Origin: Urophycis tenuis
Lineage: Eukaryota > Chordata > Actinopteri > Gadiformes > Phycidae
Assembly: GCA_036785325.1 (NCBI GenBank)
Contig: JAXIVH010000038.1
Location: 141,501-205,500 of the forward strand
Direction: 5' to 3'
DNA length: 64,000 nt
Under the pieces are notes generated by a model. The model was not told the DNA's origin and made no database searches. It saw nothing but the letters and a program-made list of their open reading frames with translations. Position 1 is the first letter of the stretch, and each line of letters begins with the position of its first letter. This document shows, in pieces, positions 9,390 through 19,873 of this stretch. The position numbers and the translations under genes are program-made.

Positions 9390-9510
9390 CTGACCAGCAC
9401 AAACCAGTTGTTAACACCGCTAGGTAGCCCTGGTTTGGCCAATCAGGGCCGGAGCTTGGTTCTTGTCCTCTGTTGGGTCCCGATGAACTAGCAGAAAACT
9501 GGGGTCACGA

Positions 9511-9699
9511 AGGACCGAGGCCAGCCGTGACAAAGCACTGCCTCCACGGTCCCCCAATGCAGCTATCCTCAGCGATGGGTGTCCAGACCTAGGAAAGACC
9601 AAGACCAGCCCCGACCAGCGGTGCCTTCCCAGTCGGTCCCAGGGTAGGAAAGGCCAAGGCCAGCCGCGACTAAGCACTGCCTCCCTGGCCCCTCCAGGA
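9511..9699. repeat. GC-rich decayed minisatellite, three ~50-bp repeats
   Basis: Three related segments start at about 9511, 9591 and 9646. Each has the order GGA(A)..CC(A/G)AGGCCAGCC, a GACNAAGCACTGCC-like stretch and a TCCC-rich end. They are present in all 14 units. The open frame read through them on the minus strand has only GTG as a possible start and no ATG, so I do not call a gene. Confidence 0.6.
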
Positions 9700-9884
9700 C
9701 CCCATGCCGAACAGCCTGTTAATAACAATTCCTGTGCCCCATACACCGCGCGACTACAGAGATTGTGTAGGAAGTTGACCTTAGAGAAGACTCAATGGCT
9801 TACTTTCCTCACCCAAAACAACAATTTCTTGGGGTAGTCTATTCTCGCCGTAGGTACTTCGGTAATGGGTTTTTTTGTGAAAAG

Positions 9885-9911
9885 TTTTCCGGATGAAATG
9901 CATGCTGGGTA
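9885..9911 (-). promoter_or_regulatory. ZNF143/Staf-like plus ETS-like promoter signature
   Basis: The minus strand of 9894-9911 reads TACCCAGCATGCATTTCA, matching 17 of 18 positions of the Staf/ZNF143 consensus YWCCCRNMATSCMYYRCR. TCCGGAAAA (ETS-like) adjoins it at 9885-9893. The element lies ~30 bp left of the TTAGGG-like array, at the same place in U1-U13 (for example 12685-12702 and 15464-15481). U0 has a weaker match. Such sites drive snRNA and many bidirectional mRNA promoters in vertebrates; activity here is inferred. Confidence 0.45.
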
Positions 9912-9940
9912 ATTGTCTTCTTCCTCCAATATGTCAAGTG

Positions 9941-10882
9941 TAGGTTAAGGTTAGGGTAGATTTAGGGGTAGAGTTAGCAGTTAACCTTAACGTTAGGTTT
10001 GAAGTAAATGGGAGGGGTTGCGGTTAGGGTTAAGGTTAGGGCTGAGGTTAGGGTTAGGTATAAGGTTACGGTTTAGGGTTAAGGTTAGGGTTACGGTTAG
10101 GGCTAAGGTTAGGGCTAAGGTTAGAGTAAGGGTTAGGGTTAGCGTTACGGTTAGGGTAAGGTTTGGGTTAGGGTTAGAGGTTAGGGGTTAGGGGTTAGGG
10201 TTAAGATGAGGGCTGAGGTTAGGGTTAAGGTTAGGGCTGAGGTTAGGGTTAAGGTTAGGGCTGAGGTTAGGGTTAGGTTTAAGGTTAGGGATAAGGTTAG
10301 GGTTGGGGTTACGGCTGAGATTGGGGTTAAGGTTAGGGTTGAGGTTAGGGTTAGTGTTATGGATAAGGTTAGGTTAAGTGTTAGGGCCAAGGTTAGGGTT
10401 AAGGTTATGGTTAAGATTAGGGTTAGGGCTAGAATTAGGGTTAGGGCTAAGGTTAGGGTTAGGGTTATGGCTGAGGTTAGGGTTAAGGTTAGGTTTGAGG
10501 TTAGTGTTAAGGTTAGGGCCAAGGTTAGGGTTAGGGCTAAGGTTAGGGTTAGGGCTAAGGTTAGGGTTAGGGTTATGGCTGAGGCTAGGGTTAGGGCTAA
10601 AGTTAGGGCAAAGGTTAGAGTTAGGGTTAGCGTTAGAGTTAGGGTAGGGTTAGTGTTGGAGGTTAGGGTAGGCTTAGGGTTAGAGTTAGAGTAGGGGTTA
10701 GGGTTAGAGTTAGAGTAGGGGTTAGGGTTAGTGTTAAGGCTAAGGTTAGGGGTTGAGGTTAGTGTTAAGATTAGGGCCAAGGTAAGGGTTAGTGTTAGGG
10801 TTGGGTTAGGGTTAGGGCTAAGGTTAGGCCTATGGTTAGGGTTGGGGTTGAGGTTATCCCTAGGGTTAGAGTTAGAGCTAGA
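9941..10882 (+). repeat. Block C of U1: degenerate TTAGGG-hexamer array
   Basis: Roughly 150 hexamers. Canonical TTAGGG alternates with TTAAGG, CTAAGG, CTGAGG, TTATGG and GCCAAGG-type variants. The hexamer register is largely kept, which is why long low-complexity frames of L-T-rich or V-R-rich translation appear on both strands. A short non-telomeric island with TTAACCTTAACGTTAGG lies near 9978-10020. Confidence 0.95.
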
Positions 10883-10910
10883 GATTGAGGAAGGTAGAGT
10901 CAAGGTGAGA

Positions 10911-10926
10911 CAGTCTGTACGGACTG
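10911..10926. other. Imperfect palindrome in block D
   Basis: CAGTCTGTACGGACTG is an inverted repeat with two mismatched positions around GTAC. It is present in every D block. Confidence 0.5.
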
Positions 10927-10950
10927 AACTCACCCCCGCCGGATCGGGCT

Positions 10951-11020
10951 AGTACACTCTATCTCCCCCAACTCCCTCATTTCCATGAGGGAAGACAGGG
11001 GAGAAGAGATGGGAGGAGTA
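10951..11020. other. Foldback hairpin in block D
   Basis: A perfect 8-bp stem (TCCCTCAT 10973-10980, ATGAGGGA 10985-10992, loop TTCC) extends outward through a pyrimidine-rich left arm (10951-10980) and a purine-rich right arm (10985-11020) with bulges. It recurs in all complete D blocks and is followed by a TA-rich run. Confidence 0.6.
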
Positions 11021-11067
11021 TATATATTTAATATATATTTTTTTAGTAAATAAATACATCGAGAGAC

Positions 11068-11169
11068 TCACAGCTGGAGTGGGTTTTAATCTTTGTATTC
11101 AAGGTTGTTCCTCCTCTTTTGATTCCTCGCTGGTGGTGCGTCGTCTCCACCTAGTGGTCGTTTTGTGAA
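11068..11169. repeat. D-block ~102-bp repeat, copy 1, with CTCF-like motif
   Basis: Runs from TCACAGCTGGAGTG to TGGTCGTTTTGTGAA and is repeated in diverged form at 11377-11479. The TCACAGCTGGAGTGAG start occurs a third time in block A (9064). On the minus strand 11144-11157 reads CCACTAGGTGGAGA, matching 12 of 14 CTCF core positions. Confidence 0.8.
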
Positions 11170-11177
11170 GAAGAGTT

Positions 11178-11227
11178 ATAGAAATAGAAATAGAAATACT
11201 CTATTGTTCCCAGGTTGGGAAATTGCA
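11178..11227 (-). mobile_element. LINE 3' tail inside D-block repeat 1
   Basis: Read on the minus strand, GCAATTTCCCAACCTGGGA is followed by AATAGAGTATTT and (CTATTT)n. This is the same family as the tail at 7393-7449 but in the opposite orientation. The insertion lies between TTTTGTGAA and AGTTGGTAAGGTAAT, which are adjacent in D-block repeat 2. Confidence 0.65.
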
Positions 11228-11376
11228 TTAATAGGTAAGTAATAATAATAATAATAATAGGTAATTGCAATAGTTGGTAAGGTAATCTATATTTAATTTA
11301 TTTATTTATATTTGTATATTTATTTAGTCTATTTATTTATTCATTTTTGTTTATTTATTTATTTAGATAAAGAGGA

Positions 11377-11479
11377 TCACAGCTGGAGTGAGTTTTTAGT
11401 CTTTGTGTTAAAGGCTGGTTGCCTTCTTTTGATTCTTCAGTGGTGGTCCATCGCCTCCATCTAGTGGTCGTTTTGTGAA
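11377..11479. repeat. D-block ~102-bp repeat, copy 2, with CTCF-like motif
   Basis: The second, diverged copy. On the minus strand 11454-11467 reads CCACTAGATGGAGG, matching 13 of 14 CTCF core positions. It leads into AGTTGGTAAGGTAAT and the GGTTAGGTTCG boundary with the next unit. Confidence 0.8.
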
Positions 11480-11550
11480 TAACAGTTGGTAAGGTAATAT
11501 AAATGGGTTGTGTAGAGAGCCCGTTCTTTCGATGGCCCTGGCTCGGTTAG

Positions 11551-14329
11551 GTTCGTTAGAGTTATCTCGATGACCCCCCCCCACCTCATCCAACGACTCG
11601 GTAGTTGAATAGGGGATAAAAGGCAGTTGCACTCGCCAATATCTAGTCATCCGCAGCTCTCTTTTCCCATATTACCAAGAATGAAGTAAAACGAAATGGT
11701 TATCTGTCTTGTTGTGATATAACCGCTGATTTGGAGATATAGACTTGTTTTTCCTTTTCCCAAAGGTTTTCTTTGTTCCAAGATGAAGGTCAATCTAGTT
11801 TGATTGAAGGTACTTCCAATGCATTGGTATATTTACTTATTTGAATAAAGACGAGTCACAGCTGGAGTGAGACTTTTCTTTTCCATTTCTATTTTAGTAT
11901 AAACGTGCTATCGAAATATTAGGACACGTCATCAGTAGTGGACCCTGGGATCATAGGGTGTTTCTGGCCATTGTCACTATACACCCTCACCCAAGGGAGG
12001 CCCCCCCGAGAGTGATCAATTCTCAAGGTGTGTCGTTTCCGAAATGGAATTGGTATTGGGTTTAAGCTTTTTTAGGAGTGATCATTTGTTGAGGTAACGT
12101 CGAGGTAAGTAAAGGTAAGTAAAACACTTTTTAGGATACATTGTTTTGGTTATGGAGAGGAGGGGGCACATACTTACCCCCTGACCAGCACAAACCAGTT
12201 GTTAACACCGCTAGGTAGCCCTGGTTTGGCCAATCAGGGCCGGAGCTTGGTTCTTGTCCTCTGTTGGGTCCAGATGAACTAGCAGAAAACTGGGGTCACG
12301 AAGGACCGAGGCCAGCCGTGACAAAGCACTGCCTCCACGGTCCCCCAATGCAGCTATCCTCAGCGATGGGTGTCCAGACCTAGGAAAGACCAAGACCAGC
12401 CCCGACCAGCGGTGCCTTCCCAGTCGGTCCCAGGGTAGGAAAGGCCAAGGCCAGCCGCGACTAAGCACTGCCTCCCTGGCCCCTCCAGGACCCCATGCCG
12501 AACAGCCTGTTAATAACAATTCCTGTGCCCCATACACCGCGCGACTACAGAGATTGTGTAGGAAGTTGACCTTAGAGAAGACTCAATGGCTTACTTTCCT
12601 CACCCAAAACAACAATTTCTTGGGGTAGTCTATTCTCGCTGTAGGTACTTCGGTAATGGGTTTTTTTGTGAAAAGTTTTCCGGATGAAATGCATGCTGGG
12701 TAATTGTCTTCTTCCTCCAATATGTCAAGTGTAGGTTAAGGTTAGGGTAGATTTAGGGGTAGAGTTAGCAGTTAACCTTAACGTTAGGTTTGAAGTAAAT
12801 GGGAGGGGTTGCGGTTAGGGTTAAGGTTAGGGCTGAGGTTAGGGTTAGGTATAAGGTTACGGTTTAGGGTTAAGGTTAGGGTTAAGGTTAGGGTTACGGT
12901 TAGGGCTTAGGTTAGGGCTAAGGTTAGAGTAAGGGTTAGGGTTAGCGTTACGGTTAGGGTAAGGTTAGGGTTAGGGTTAGAGGTTAGGGGTTAGGGGTTA
13001 GGGTTAAGATGAGGGCTGAGGTTAGGGTTAAGGTTAGGGCTGAGGTTAGGGTTAGGTTTAAGGTTAGGGATAAGGTTAGGGTTGGGGTTACGGCTGAGAT
13101 TGGGGTTAAGGTTAGGGTTGAGGTTAGGGTTAGTGTTATGGATAAGGTTAGGTTAAGTGTTAGGGCCAAGGTTAGGGTTAAGGTTATGGTTAAGATTAGG
13201 GTTAGGGCTAGAATTAGGGTTAGGGCTAAGGTTAGGGTTAGGGTTATGGCTGAGGATAGGGTTAAGGTTAGGTTTGAGGTTAGTGTTAAGGTTAGGGCTA
13301 AGGTTAGGGTTAGGGTTAAGGTTAGGGTTAGGGCTAAGGTTAGGGTTAGGGTTATGGCTGAGGCTAGGGTTAGGGCTAAAGTTAGGGCAAAGGTTAGAGT
13401 TAGGGTTAGCGTTAGAGTTAGGGTAGGGTTAGTGTTGGAGGTTAGGGTAGGCTTAGGGTTAGAGTTAGAGTAGGGGTTAGGGTTAGAGTTAGAGTAGGGG
13501 TTAGGGTTAGTGTTAAGGCTAAGGTTAGGGGTTGAGGTTAGTGTTAAGATTAGGGCCAAGGTAAGGGTTAGTGTTAGGGTTGAGTTAGGGTTAGGGCTAA
13601 GGTTAGGCCTATGGTTAGGGTTGGGGTTGAGGTTATCCCTAGGGTTAGAGTTAGAGCTAGAGATTGAGGAAGGTAGAGTCAAGGTGAGACAGTCTGTACG
13701 GACTGAACTCACCCCCGCCGGATCGGGCTAGTACACTCTATCTCCCCCAACTCCCTCATTTCCATGAGGGAAGACAGGGGAGAAGAGATGGGAGGAGTAT
13801 ATATATTTAATATATATTTTTTTAGTAAATAAATACATCGAGAGACTCACAGCTGGAGTGGGTTTTAATCTTTGTATTCAAGGTTGTTCCTCCTCTTTTG
13901 ATTCCTCGCTGGTGGTGCGTCGTCTCCACCTAGTGGTCGTTTTGTGAAGAAGAGTTATAGAAATAGAAATAGAAATACTCTATTGTTCCCAGGTTGGGAA
14001 ATTGCATTAATAGGTAAGTAATAATAATAATAATAATAGGTAATTGCAATAGTTGGTAAGGTAATCTATATTTAATTTATTTATTTATATTTGTATATTT
14101 ATTTAGTCTATTTATTTATTCATTTTTGTTTATTTATTTATTTAGATAAAGAGGATCACAGCTGGAGTGAGTTTTTAGTCTTTGTGTTAAAGGCTGGTTG
14201 CCTTCTTTTGATTCTTCAGTGGTGGTCCATCGCCTCCATCTAGTGGTCGTTTTGTGAATAACAGTTGGTAAGGTAATATAAATGGGTTGTGTAGAGAGCC
14301 CGTTCTTTCGATGGCCCTGGCTCGGTTAG
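11551..14329. repeat. Macrosatellite unit U2
   Basis: Full A-B-C-D unit; telomere-like array at 12731-13661. It is a near twin of U3: both carry CTCGCTGTAGG in place of CTCGCCGTAGG and a GGGCTTAGG variant in the array, pointing to a recent single-unit duplication. Confidence 0.95.
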
Positions 14330-17105
14330 GTTCGTTAGAGTTATCTCGATGACCCCCCCCCACCTCATCCAACGACTCGGTAGTTGAATAGGGGATAAAA
14401 GGCAGTTGCACTCGCCAATATCTAGTCATCCGCAGCTCTCTTTTCCCATATTACCAAGAATGAAGTAAAACGAAATGGTTATCTGTCTTGTTGTGATATA
14501 ACCGCTGATTTGGAGATATAGACTTGTTTTTCCTTTTCCCAAAGGTTTTCTTTGTTCCAAGATGAAGGTCAATCTAGTTTGATTGAAGGTACTTCCAATG
14601 CATTGGTATATTTACTTATTTGAATAAAGACGAGTCACAGCTGGAGTGAGACTTTTCTTTTCCATTTCTATTTTAGTATAAACGTGCTATCGAAATATTA
14701 GGACACGTCATCAGTAGTGGACCCTGGGATCATAGGGTGTTTCTGGCCATTGTCACTATACACCCTCACCCAAGGGAGGCCCCCCCGAGAGTGATCAATT
14801 CTCAAGGTGTGTCGTTTCCGAAATGGAATTGGTATTGGGTTTAAGCTTTTTTAGGAGTGATCATTTGTTGAGGTAACGTCGAGGTAAGTAAAGGTAAGTA
14901 AAACACTTTTTAGGATACATTGTTTTGGTTATGGAGAGGAGGGGGCACATACTTACCCCCTGACCAGCACAAACCAGTTGTTAACACCGCTAGGTAGCCC
15001 TGGTTTGGCCAATCAGGGCCGGAGCTTGGTTCTTGTCCTCTGTTGGGTCCAGATGAACTAGCAGAAAACTGGGGTCACGAAGGACCGAGGCCAGCCGTGA
15101 CAAAGCACTGCCTCCACGGTCCCCCAATGCAGCTATCCTCAGCGATGGGTGTCCAGACCTAGGAAAGACCAAGACCAGCCCCGACCAGCGGTGCCTTCCC
15201 AGTCGGTCCCAGGGTAGGAAAGGCCAAGGCCAGCCGCGACTAAGCACTGCCTCCCTGGCCCCTCCAGGACCCCATGCCGAACAGCCTGTTAATAACAATT
15301 CCTGTGCCCCATACACCGCGCGACTACAGAGATTGTGTAGGAAGTTGACCTTAGAGAAGACTCAATGGCTTACTTTCCTCACCCAAAACAACAATTTCTT
15401 GGGGTAGTCTATTCTCGCTGTAGGTACTTCGGTAATGGGTTTTTTTGTGAAAAGTTTTCCGGATGAAATGCATGCTGGGTAATTGTCTTCTTCCTCCAAT
15501 ATGTCAAGTGTAGGTTAAGGTTAGGGTAGATTTAGGGGTAGAGTTAGCAGTTAACCTTAACGTTAGGTTTGAAGTAAATGGGAGGGGTTGCGGTTAGGGT
15601 TAAGGTTAGGGCTGAGGTTAGGGTTAGGTATAAGGTTACGGTTTAGGGTTAAGGTTAGGGTTAAGGTTAGGGTTACGGTTAGGGCTTAGGTTAGGGCTAA
15701 GGTTAGAGTAAGGGTTAGGGTTAGCGTTACGGTTAGGGTAAGGTTAGGGTTAGGGTTAGAGGTTAGGGGTTAGGGGTTAGGGTTAAGATGAGGGCTGAGG
15801 TTAGGGTTAAGGTTAGGGCTGAGGTTAGGGTTAGGTTTAAGGTTAGGGATAAGGTTAGGGTTGGGGTTACGGCTGAGATTGGGGTTAAGGTTAGGGTTGA
15901 GGTTAGGGTTAGTGTTATGGATAAGGTTAGGTTAAGTGTTAGGGCCAAGGTTAGGGTTAAGGTTATGGTTAAGATTAGGGTTAGGGCTAGAATTAGGGTT
16001 AGGGCTAAGGTTAGGGTTAGGGTTATGGCTGAGGATAGGGTTAAGGTTAGGTTTGAGGTTAGTGTTAAGGTTAGGGCTAAGGTTAGGGTTAGGGTTAAGG
16101 TTAGGGTTAGGGCTAAGGTTAGGGTTAGGGTTATGGCTGAGGCTAGGGTTAGGGCTAAAGTTAGGGCAAAGGTTAGAGTTAGGGTTAGCGTTAGAGTTAG
16201 GGTAGGGTTAGTGTTGGAGGTTAGGGTAGGCTTAGGGTTAGAGTTAGAGTAGGGGTTAGGGTTAGAGTTAGAGTAGGGGTTAGGGTTAGTGTTAAGGCTA
16301 AGGTTAGGGGTTGAGGTTAGTGTTAAGATTAGGGCCAAGGTAAGGGTTAGTGTTAGGGTTGAGTTAGGGTTAGGGCTAAGGTTAGGCCTATGGTTAGGGT
16401 TGGGGTTGAGGTTATCCCTAGGGTTAGAGTTAGAGCTAGAGATTGAGGAAGGTAGAGTCAAGGTGAGACAGTCTGTACGGACTGAACTCACCCCCGCCGG
16501 ATCGGGCTAGTACACTCTATCTCCCCCAACTCCCTCATTTCCATGAGGGAAGACAGGGGAGAAGAGATGGGAGGAGTATATATATTTAATATATATTTTT
16601 TTAGTAAATAAATACATCGAGAGACTCACAGCTGGAGTGGGTTTTAATCTTTGTATTCAAGGTTGTTCCTCCTCTTTTGATTCCTCGCTGGTGGTGCATC
16701 GTCTCCACCTAGTGGTCGTTTTGTGAAGAAGAGTTATAGAAATAGAAATAGAAATACTCTATTGTTCCCAGGTTGGGAAATTGCATTAATAGGTAAGTAA
16801 TAATAATAATAATAGGTAATTGCAATAGTTGGTAAGGTAATCTATATTTAATTTATTTATTTATATTTGTATATTTATTTAGTCTATTTATTTATTCATT
16901 TTTGTTTATTTATTTATTTAGATAAAGAGGATCACAGCTGGAGTGAGTTTTTAGTCTTTGTGTTAAAGGCTGGTTGCCTTCTTTTGATTCTTCAGTGGTG
17001 GTCCATCGCCTCCATCTAGTGGTCGTTTTGTGAATAACAGTTGGTAAGGTAATATAAATGGGTTGTGTAGAGAGCCCGTTCTTTCGATGGCCCTGGCTCG
17101 GTTAG
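14330..17105. repeat. Macrosatellite unit U3
   Basis: Full unit; telomere-like array at 15511-16440. It shares the U2-specific variants, and differs in block D by a shorter (AAT)n run and a GGTGGTGCATCG variant. Confidence 0.95.
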
Positions 17106-19873
17106 GTTCGTTAGAGTTATCTCGATGACCCCCCCCACCTCATCCAACGACTCGGTAGTTGAATAGGGGATCAAAGGCAGTTGCACTCGCCAATATCTAG
17201 TCATCCGCAGCTCTCTTTTCCCATATTACCAAGAATGAAGTAAAACGAAATGGTTATCTGTCTTGTTGTGATATAACCGCTGATTTGGAGATATAGACTT
17301 GTTTTTCCTTTTCCCAAAGGTTTTCTTTGTTCCAAGATGAAGGTCAATCTAGTTTGAGTGAAGGTACTTCCAATGCATTGGTATATTTACTTATTTGAAT
17401 AAAGACGAGTCACAGCTGGAGTGAGACTTTTCTTTTCCATTTCTATTTTAGTATAAACGTGCTATCGAAATATTAGGACAGGTCATCAGTAGTGGACCCT
17501 GGGATCATAGGGTGTTTCTGGCCATTGTCACTATACACCCTCACCCAAGGGAGGCCCCCCCGAGAGTGATCAATTCTCAAGGTGTGTCGTTTCCGAAATG
17601 GAATTGGTATTGGGTTTAAGCTTTTTTAGGAGTGATCATTTGTTGAGGTAACGTCGAGGTAAGTAAAGGTAAGTAAAACACTTTTTAGGATACATTGTTT
17701 TGGTTATGGAGAGGAGGGGGCACATACTTACCCCCTGACCAGCACAAACCAGTTGTTAACACCGCTAGGTAGCCCTGGTTTGGCCAATCAGGGCCGGAGC
17801 TTGGTTCTTGTCCTCTGTTGGGTCCAGATGAACTAGCAGAAAACTGGGGTCACGAAGGACCGAGGCCAGCCGTGACAAAGCACTGCCTCCACGGTCCCCC
17901 AATGCAGCTATCCTCAGCGATGGGTGTCCAGACCTAGGAAAGACCAAGACCAGCCCCGACCAGCGGTGCCTTCCCAGTCGGTCCCAGGGTAGGAAAGGCC
18001 AAGGCCAGCCGCGACTAAGCACTGCCTCCCTGGCCCCTCCAGGACCCCATGCCGAACAGCCTGTTAATAACAATTCCTGTGCCCCATACACCGCGCGACT
18101 ACAGAGATTGTGTAGGAAGTTGACCTTAGAGAAGACTCAATGGCTTACTTTCCTCACCCAAAACAACAATTTCTTGGGGTAGTCTATTCTCGCCGTAGGT
18201 ACTTCGGTAATGGGTTTTTTTGTGAAAAGTTTTCCGGATGAAATGCATGCTGGGTAATTGTCTTCTTCCTCCAATATGTCAAGTGTAGGTTAAGGTTAGG
18301 GTAGATTTAGGGGTAGAGTTAGCAGTTAACCTTAACGTTAGGTTTGAAGTAAATGGGAGGGGTTGCGGTTAGGGTTAAGGTTAGGGCTGAGGTTAGGGTT
18401 AGGTATAAGGTTACGGTTTAGGGTTAAGGTTAGGGTTAAGGTTAGGGTTACGGTTAGGGCTAAGGTTAGGGCTAAGGTTAGAGTAAGGGTTAGGGTTAGC
18501 GTTACGGTTAGGGTAAGGTTAGGGTTAGGGTTAGAGGTTAGGGGTTAGGGTTAAGATGAGGGCTGAGGTTAGGGTTAAGGTTAGGGCTGAGGTTAGGGTT
18601 AGGTTTAAGGTTAGGGATAAGGTTAGGGTTGGGGTTACGGCTGAGATTGGGGTTAAGGTTAGGGTTGAGGTTAGGGTTAGTGTTATGGATAAGGTTAGGT
18701 TAAGTGTTAGGGCCAAGGTTAGGGTTAAGGTTATGGTTAAGATTAGGGTTAGGGCTAAAATTAGGGTTAGGGCTAAGGTTAGGGTTAGGGTTATGGCTGA
18801 GGTTAGGGTTAAGGTTAGGTTTGAGGTTAGGGTTAAGGTTAGGGCCAAGGTTAGGGTTAGGGTTAAGGTTAGGGTTAGGGCTAAGGTTAGGGTTAGGGTT
18901 ATGGCTGAGGCTAGGGTTAGGGCTAAAGTTAGGGCAAAGGTTAGAGTTAGGGTTAGCGTTAGAGTTAGGGTAGGGTTAGTGTTGGAGGTTAGGGTAGGCT
19001 TAGGGTTAGAGTTAGAGTAGGGGTTAGGGTTAGAGTTAGAGTAGGGGTTAGGGTTAGTGTTAAGGCTAAGGTTAGGGGTTGAGGTTAGTGTTAAGATTAG
19101 GGCCAAGGTAAGGGTTAGTGTTAGGGTTGAGTTAGGGTTAGGGCTAAGGTTAGGCCTATGGTTAGGGTTGGGGTTGAGGTTATCCCTAGGGTTAGAGTTA
19201 GAGCTAGAGATTGAGGAAGGTAGAGTCAAGGTGAGACAGTCTGTACGGACTGAACTCACCCCCGCCGGATCGGGCTAGTACACTCTATCTCCCCCAACTC
19301 CCTCATTTCCATGAGGGAAGACAGGGGAGAAGAGATGGGAGGAGTATATATATTTAATATATTTTTTTTTAGTAAATAAATACATCGAGAGACTCACCGC
19401 TGGAGTGGGTTTTAATCTTTGTATTCAAGGTTGTTCCTCCTCTTTTGATTCCTCGCTGGTGGTGCGTCGTCTCCACCTAGTGGTCGTTTTGTGAAGAAGA
19501 GTTATAGAAATAGAAATAGAAATACTCTATTGTTCCCAGGTTGGGAAATTGCATTAATAGGTAAGTAATAATAATAATAATAGGTAATTGCAATAGTTGG
19601 TAAGGTAATCTATATTTAATTTATTTATTTATATTTGTATATTTATTTAGTCTATTTATTTATTCATTTTTGTTTATTTATTTATTTAGATAAAGAGGAT
19701 CACAGCTGGAGTGAGTTTTTAGTCTTTGTGTTAAAGGCTGGTTGCCTTCTTTTGATTCTTCAGTGGTGGTCCATCGCCTCCATCTAGTGGTCGTTTTGTG
19801 AATAACAGTTGGTAAGGTAATATAAATGGGTTGTGTAGAGAGCCCGTTCTTTCCATGGCCCTGGCTCGGTTAG
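17106..19873. repeat. Macrosatellite unit U4
   Basis: Full unit; telomere-like array at 18284-19208. Distinctive variants are AGTTTGAGTGAAGG in block A (shared with U8 and U10) and ACTCACCGCTGG in D (shared with U5, U6 and U8). Confidence 0.95.

Larger units (their letters stand above)
8761..11550. repeat. Macrosatellite unit U1 (reference unit A-B-C-D)
   Basis: Block A 8761-9290: TTATCTCGATGACC, a C tract and unique-looking sequence with AATAAA and TCACAGCTGGAGTGAG at 9064. Block B 9290-9940: splice-donor-like sites, a GC-rich decayed minisatellite and a promoter-like end. Block C 9941-10882: telomere-like array. Block D 10883-11550: hairpin, two ~102-bp repeats, a LINE tail and T-rich sequence. 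The following eight units share this order at ~2.77-2.79 kb. Confidence 0.95.

Noticed and set aside
9376..9390. ATACTTAC resembling the 5' end of U1 snRNA
   Set aside because: Similarity stops after the splice-recognition octamer. The following sequence has no U1 stem-loops, so it is better read as a minus-strand splice donor.
9420..9746. 108-codon minus-strand open frame repeated in all 14 units
   Set aside because: It has no ATG, only a GTG at its start, with a stop about 20 codons upstream, and it runs through decayed GC-rich minisatellite repeats. Similarity between units reflects recent duplication, not selection. A non-coding first exon remains possible.
10181..10933. Long open frames (about 240-250 codons) rich in L-T, N-P or V-R dipeptides in every block C, on both strands
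   Set aside because: They are translations of TTAGGG-like hexamers kept in 6-bp phase. Both strands are open at once and composition follows the repeat, so they are not genes.
11408..11650. 80-codon minus-strand open frame across the D/A junction
   Set aside because: It crosses a module boundary and a length-variable C tract that changes its frame between units, and has no recognisable domain.
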